Assembly (NCBI GenBank): GCA_016800925.1
Contig: JABCPU010000006.1
Coordinates: 124,001-188,000 of the forward strand
Source of the DNA: Suillus spraguei
Lineage: Eukaryota; Basidiomycota; Agaricomycetes; Boletales; Suillaceae
Direction: 5' to 3'
DNA: 64,000 nt
This document shows positions 60,745 through 64,000 of the stretch, piece by piece. Below the pieces are notes generated by a model. It did no database searches, was not told the DNA's origin, and saw nothing but the letters and a program-made list of their open reading frames with translations. The stretch's first letter is position 1. Each line of letters opens with the position of its first letter. The position numbers and the translations under genes are program-made.

Positions 60745-62930
60745 ATGCCCCCTGCCCACACTATGCGTGGTGCTCAGCCAGCATCTTCAGGGCTTGGTCT
60801 TCATTTTGTAAGTCCCAAGAAATCTTGAGACACAAAGAAAACTCAATCTTTGGTTCATATTCCTGGCATCGATGCCAAGCATAAGCATCTCCTTGCCCAA
60901 ATGGCCACCCTGATGAATCCAGTCCCAGTACTACATGCTGAAAACCTTAGTTCCGTCTCTACCCCTCCGCAATCTAAAGCCCCAATGAGTATTGATGATG
61001 CTAATTATGGCAATGTCTGTGACATTAACTCAGATGACTGTGTGGACCAGTCTGACCCAGGTGCTTCTTGCCCTACAGATGTGGAGCATGAGAACCCTGG
61101 GCATTGCCTCCTGCCAGACAAGATGTCCAACAACCTCTATAGTGCTTGGAAGGCACTTGTACCTACCTTGGTGGGTGCCTTTCTGAAGTGTTCTGCTAGA
61201 ACACATGGTCATCCTCTTCCAGAAGCATCCTCAGTGATATCTGCCTGTGCAAAACATGGTTGCGCACAGCGATGATTTTCAATAATTTGCCTTTTTTTGA
61301 CCATAAGTCGTTCATTTGTTCTAGCAGCTCTAACTGACAATTGCAGGTTTCCTTCTTGTTGATGTATTAGTCTGTCAATGTTCAACACTCACACAAGTTC
61401 TCATGCACCATGGTCTTTTTCCTACGCACCTTCTCAACCACGCATGGCCATTTCCATCAACCTACTTGCATTCTATCAGGCCTTATTTGAGTGTTCCTGC
61501 AATGCCATCCATGTGCTCCATCTGCTCTCAGGACTCATTATTTCCACAGAGGGTTTCAAATGACACATGGAGATGTAAGTTATTTTTTTTGATCAGCCTC
61601 TTAGACAGTTGCTCATTACAAAAGGGCCAAATCATTCACAAACCATTTCGATGTGGTCTTGGCCAAGCCATTCAATGGTTCAACATATTGCAAGTTGAAG
61701 TTGAGCATCAAACTGAAGTGAAAATTGAGATAGCTCAAGAACAAGTGTATGAAGCTCAGAGAGTCCCACTTACAGACAACCACAGTATATCACCTCTGCA
61801 CTCCCTCCAAGGCAGATGTGCCTCCATTCTCATGCAATGCTGTCCAGCATGTTTCCAGGTTTGCTTTTTGGAAGACCACTCAACAAAGGTGGCAACATAC
61901 ATGTTGCGATGGACAGCAACTTTCATCATCAACATCGACGATCTGCAGGTGACTGCCCCTGCTTCTATGATCCTTCCTACTTCCTTCCAAAGACTCAAGT
62001 GGATGAAGTCGGGTGCTGCATACTCTCACTTTGTAAATGTCCCTCAAAGAAGCACACTTCATCAGTGCCAGATGAAGCCATAGACAAATGTGAGCACTCA
62101 TATGAAGCTGCAGACGGAAAGAAACAGAAGGCTGTGATGGATTCCTTCAATGATACAGGAGTTATGGCACTTATCTGCTGGCATGATATTCCACTGTTTT
62201 TTGCTAACATTGACTCACCCAGTGAGCAGCAAAAGTATGCTGTAGCACTGCTTGAGCATTTCTTCTTAATTCCACAGGAAGCCAATGTTGTCGCCTTCTA
62301 TGATGTTGGTTGTATTCTCTCATGTTCATTATCATACATAAGTGCTTCTTTGATATAATATTTCCCAAAAAACTTGACTTATATGTTAGGAGGAAGTGCC
62401 GCTGATGAAGACGTCGCTAACTATGACAACTATGATGACATTCTCCCTTCTTTGGTAACATTGCGTCTTTGATTTGCAACTACTGCTATGCATGCATACG
62501 GCCACAAGTGGGTGTGTCAACTTGAATATAATCCTCAGATGTATACTGGCCTTGGTCTATCAGACAGTGAGGGTACTGAGAGGTTGTGGTCAAGGTTCAT
62601 TAAATTGATTGGAATTTAGTGTTCATCCTCAGTAAGTACTCACTTCACTTTGATGACAATTCTTCATAACACATGCACAGCGGCAGAGGCGCCTCTGGTT
62701 GATAGATATGCAAGCAGCCGCCATTGGTATGGAGATGTGAGTAGATCTTGGCGACTGGATCAAATATTGCCTCAAACGTGGAGTCAACAATCAAGGCTCT
62801 GCAGCAAAGGAAGCTCTAAGGAATTGTGGGATCACCACCAAGGATCTGCAGGCTCAGTGGGCAGATCAGAAGAAGTCGCAACTCTCCATTCACGCCTGTA
62901 CGTCAGTTTAACTTTCCTGAGATGAAACTT
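60745..62930 (+). pseudogene. KDZ (Kyakuja-Dileera-Zisupton) transposase, decayed
   Basis: Broken plus-strand gene with the marks of basidiomycete KDZ transposases. A likely start is MPPAHTMRGAQPASSG at 60745. The cysteine-cluster region follows (VCQCSTLTQVLMHHGLFPT, with RMAISINLLAFYQALFECSC one frame over). Then come FRCGLGQAIQWFNILQVEVE, LMQCCPACF, FGRPLNKGGNIHVAMDSNFH, HQHRRSAGDCPCFYDPSYFL (a signature stretch of the family), VMALICWHDIPLFFANID, VAFYDVGCILSCSL, and TTAMHAYGHKWVCQL with LGLSDSEGTERLWSRFIKLIG. Directly after IKLIGI is an in-frame TAG (about 62617) where Glu is normal. The last exon part (LGDWIKYCLKRGVNNQGSAA) reaches about 62910. Frame jumps between several pieces also suggest decay. 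Ends of the element were not found. Confidence 0.75.
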
Positions 62931-63119
62931 AGGTCACGCATTGTGAACTACAGATGCTCCTGCATGACTCAAAAAGGATTTCAACATGGTGCTTGCTCTA
63001 CAGGCTGATCTAGATGCCTCAGATAGAGCTTTGCAAGCTACACATTCTGTGCTTGAAAAGGGTTTGGTCACCAAAGAGACACTGGATGCTATTGTCATAT
63101 ACCGTACATTCAGGTCTAG

Positions 63120-63290
63120 ATCAAATCCAATCCATGGACATCCAGACACCCAACCTACACAAATCTGATCCACCCATCCACTCCAGTTCACATATCTGAT
63201 CCACCCATCCACTCCAATCCATATCCATCCGTGTCCATATCCGATCCGTGTCCATATCCGATCCGAGTTCATATCCGAACTATTCCCGCG
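63120..63290. repeat. Short tandem and near-tandem repeats
   Basis: TCTGATCCACCCATCCACTC occurs twice with a 31-bp period (63165-63225). It is followed by repeated TCCATATCCGATCC units of about 18 bp (63225-63280). Function unknown. Confidence 0.7.
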
Positions 63291-63908
63291 CACCTGCGCA
63301 TTACCCCTTTTAGAATATACCTGTGTCTCCGGCTTCTGGGTATCTCTGTGCTTCCAGTTCTCGGTGATCTCTGCCTCCGTCTTGATAAGTATTTCGTACA
63401 AGCTTCATCTCCGAGTTCATAGCCTTATGTCCCGCTGTACTTACTAATGTGTTTCCGACATAGCCTCGGACTATCCGTACTTACCCTCCGGCATGCTCCT
63501 ACAGTATATAAACTTGTAGTACAACTCCTGCAGACCTTAGTCTGATTCATTGTTCCTACTTCTGTATATTCCTTTGATTACTCTGTATCCTGTTATCATG
63601 TCTATATAACTCCGTCTCCGTTCTTGCACTTGGGCTCCGGCCCTTGTAAGCTTCCAACTCAGGCCTATGGGATTACTCCCTAGGCCGGAGCTTTGATCCT
63701 ATGTCCTATAATCTGTTCGGACTTCGTCCATCTCTGTCTATCATCTGTTTCACCTCCGACTCTACCTTTGGTAGTCTTATACTGTCTGTTTCTATTCCGG
63801 ACCTTGTCCGGAGTAGTCTATACTATCTCTACACCATATCCGGACCTACTCCTCTCTAGTAGCCAACACTTCCTCTAAGATCCACAGAGCTACGCTCATC
63901 CGATCATC
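63291..63908. other. CTCCG-rich non-coding stretch
   Basis: Pyrimidine-biased sequence with many CTCCG(G/T) words and a TATATAA near 63504. It could be an LTR or a promoter of an element running off the right edge, but neither end can be defined. Confidence 0.35.
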
Positions 63909-64000
63909 CGCTCCTCCGCCCCTCCACTCCTCCGCTCCTCCGCTCCTCCGCTCCTCCGCTCCTCCGCTCCTCCGCTCCTCCGCTCCTCCGCTCCTCCGCT
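63909..64000. repeat. 8-bp satellite at the right edge
   Basis: CCGCTCCT repeated about eleven times with a few early changes (CCGCCCCT, CCACTCCT) and then perfectly to the end of the window; the array continues beyond it. Confidence 0.92.

Overview
The window looks like nuclear DNA of an agaricomycete (mushroom-forming basidiomycete). Genes carry many short introns (about 45-75 bp). There is a NACHT-WD40 gene of the HET-E type, a DUF6533 membrane protein, an expanded-family tyrosine-kinase-like kinase, and Plavaka, KDZ, CACTA-like and pogo transposons. The kinase and WD40-tail families recall Boletales such as Suillus or Paxillus, but that placement is only an impression. Exon boundaries below were read by eye from splice sites and frame continuity.

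Layout. At 1-273 lies the 3' end of a ubiquitin-specific protease, then a small acidic unknown protein (563-1275, minus). A pogo/Tigger transposon with 40-bp identical inverted ends and a TA target duplication fills 1858-4907. It sits about 70 bp before the proposed start of a DUF6533 membrane-protein gene (4981-6926). THG1, the tRNA-His guanylyltransferase, is at 7325-8537. After a poorly resolved stretch come a forkhead transcription factor (11018-13014), an amidase (13622-15925, minus) and a leucine-rich-repeat protein (16191-17950, minus). A 6.7-kb two-gene CACTA-like transposon with 21-bp ends is at 18726-25450. Next is the most striking gene, an NLR (26030-31262) whose C-terminus holds exactly 14 near-identical 43-residue WD40 units. 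COA6 (32640-32990), an unknown protein (33912-34770), a TPR protein (35267-37249), an MFS transporter (37807-40327) and an alpha-arrestin with a very long tail (40509-44184, minus) follow.

From about 44.4 kb onward the window is repeat-rich. Two secreted aspartic proteases (45259-46729 and 57909-59328, both minus) lie in two copies of a roughly 3-kb duplicated block. Between them are a Plavaka transposase remnant with two LTRs of one family, a frameshifted WD40 pseudogene and a protein-kinase pseudogene. A decayed KDZ transposase (60745-62930), low-complexity repeats and an 8-bp satellite running off the right edge close the window.

The left 44 kb is therefore housekeeping and regulatory genes with two discrete DNA transposon insertions and one fast-evolving recognition gene. 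The right 20 kb is a repeat nest with duplicated proteases and dead gene-family members. The best candidate for a biologically exciting system is the NLR: its only amino-acid variation between units falls at the positions known to be under diversifying selection in fungal allorecognition NLRs.
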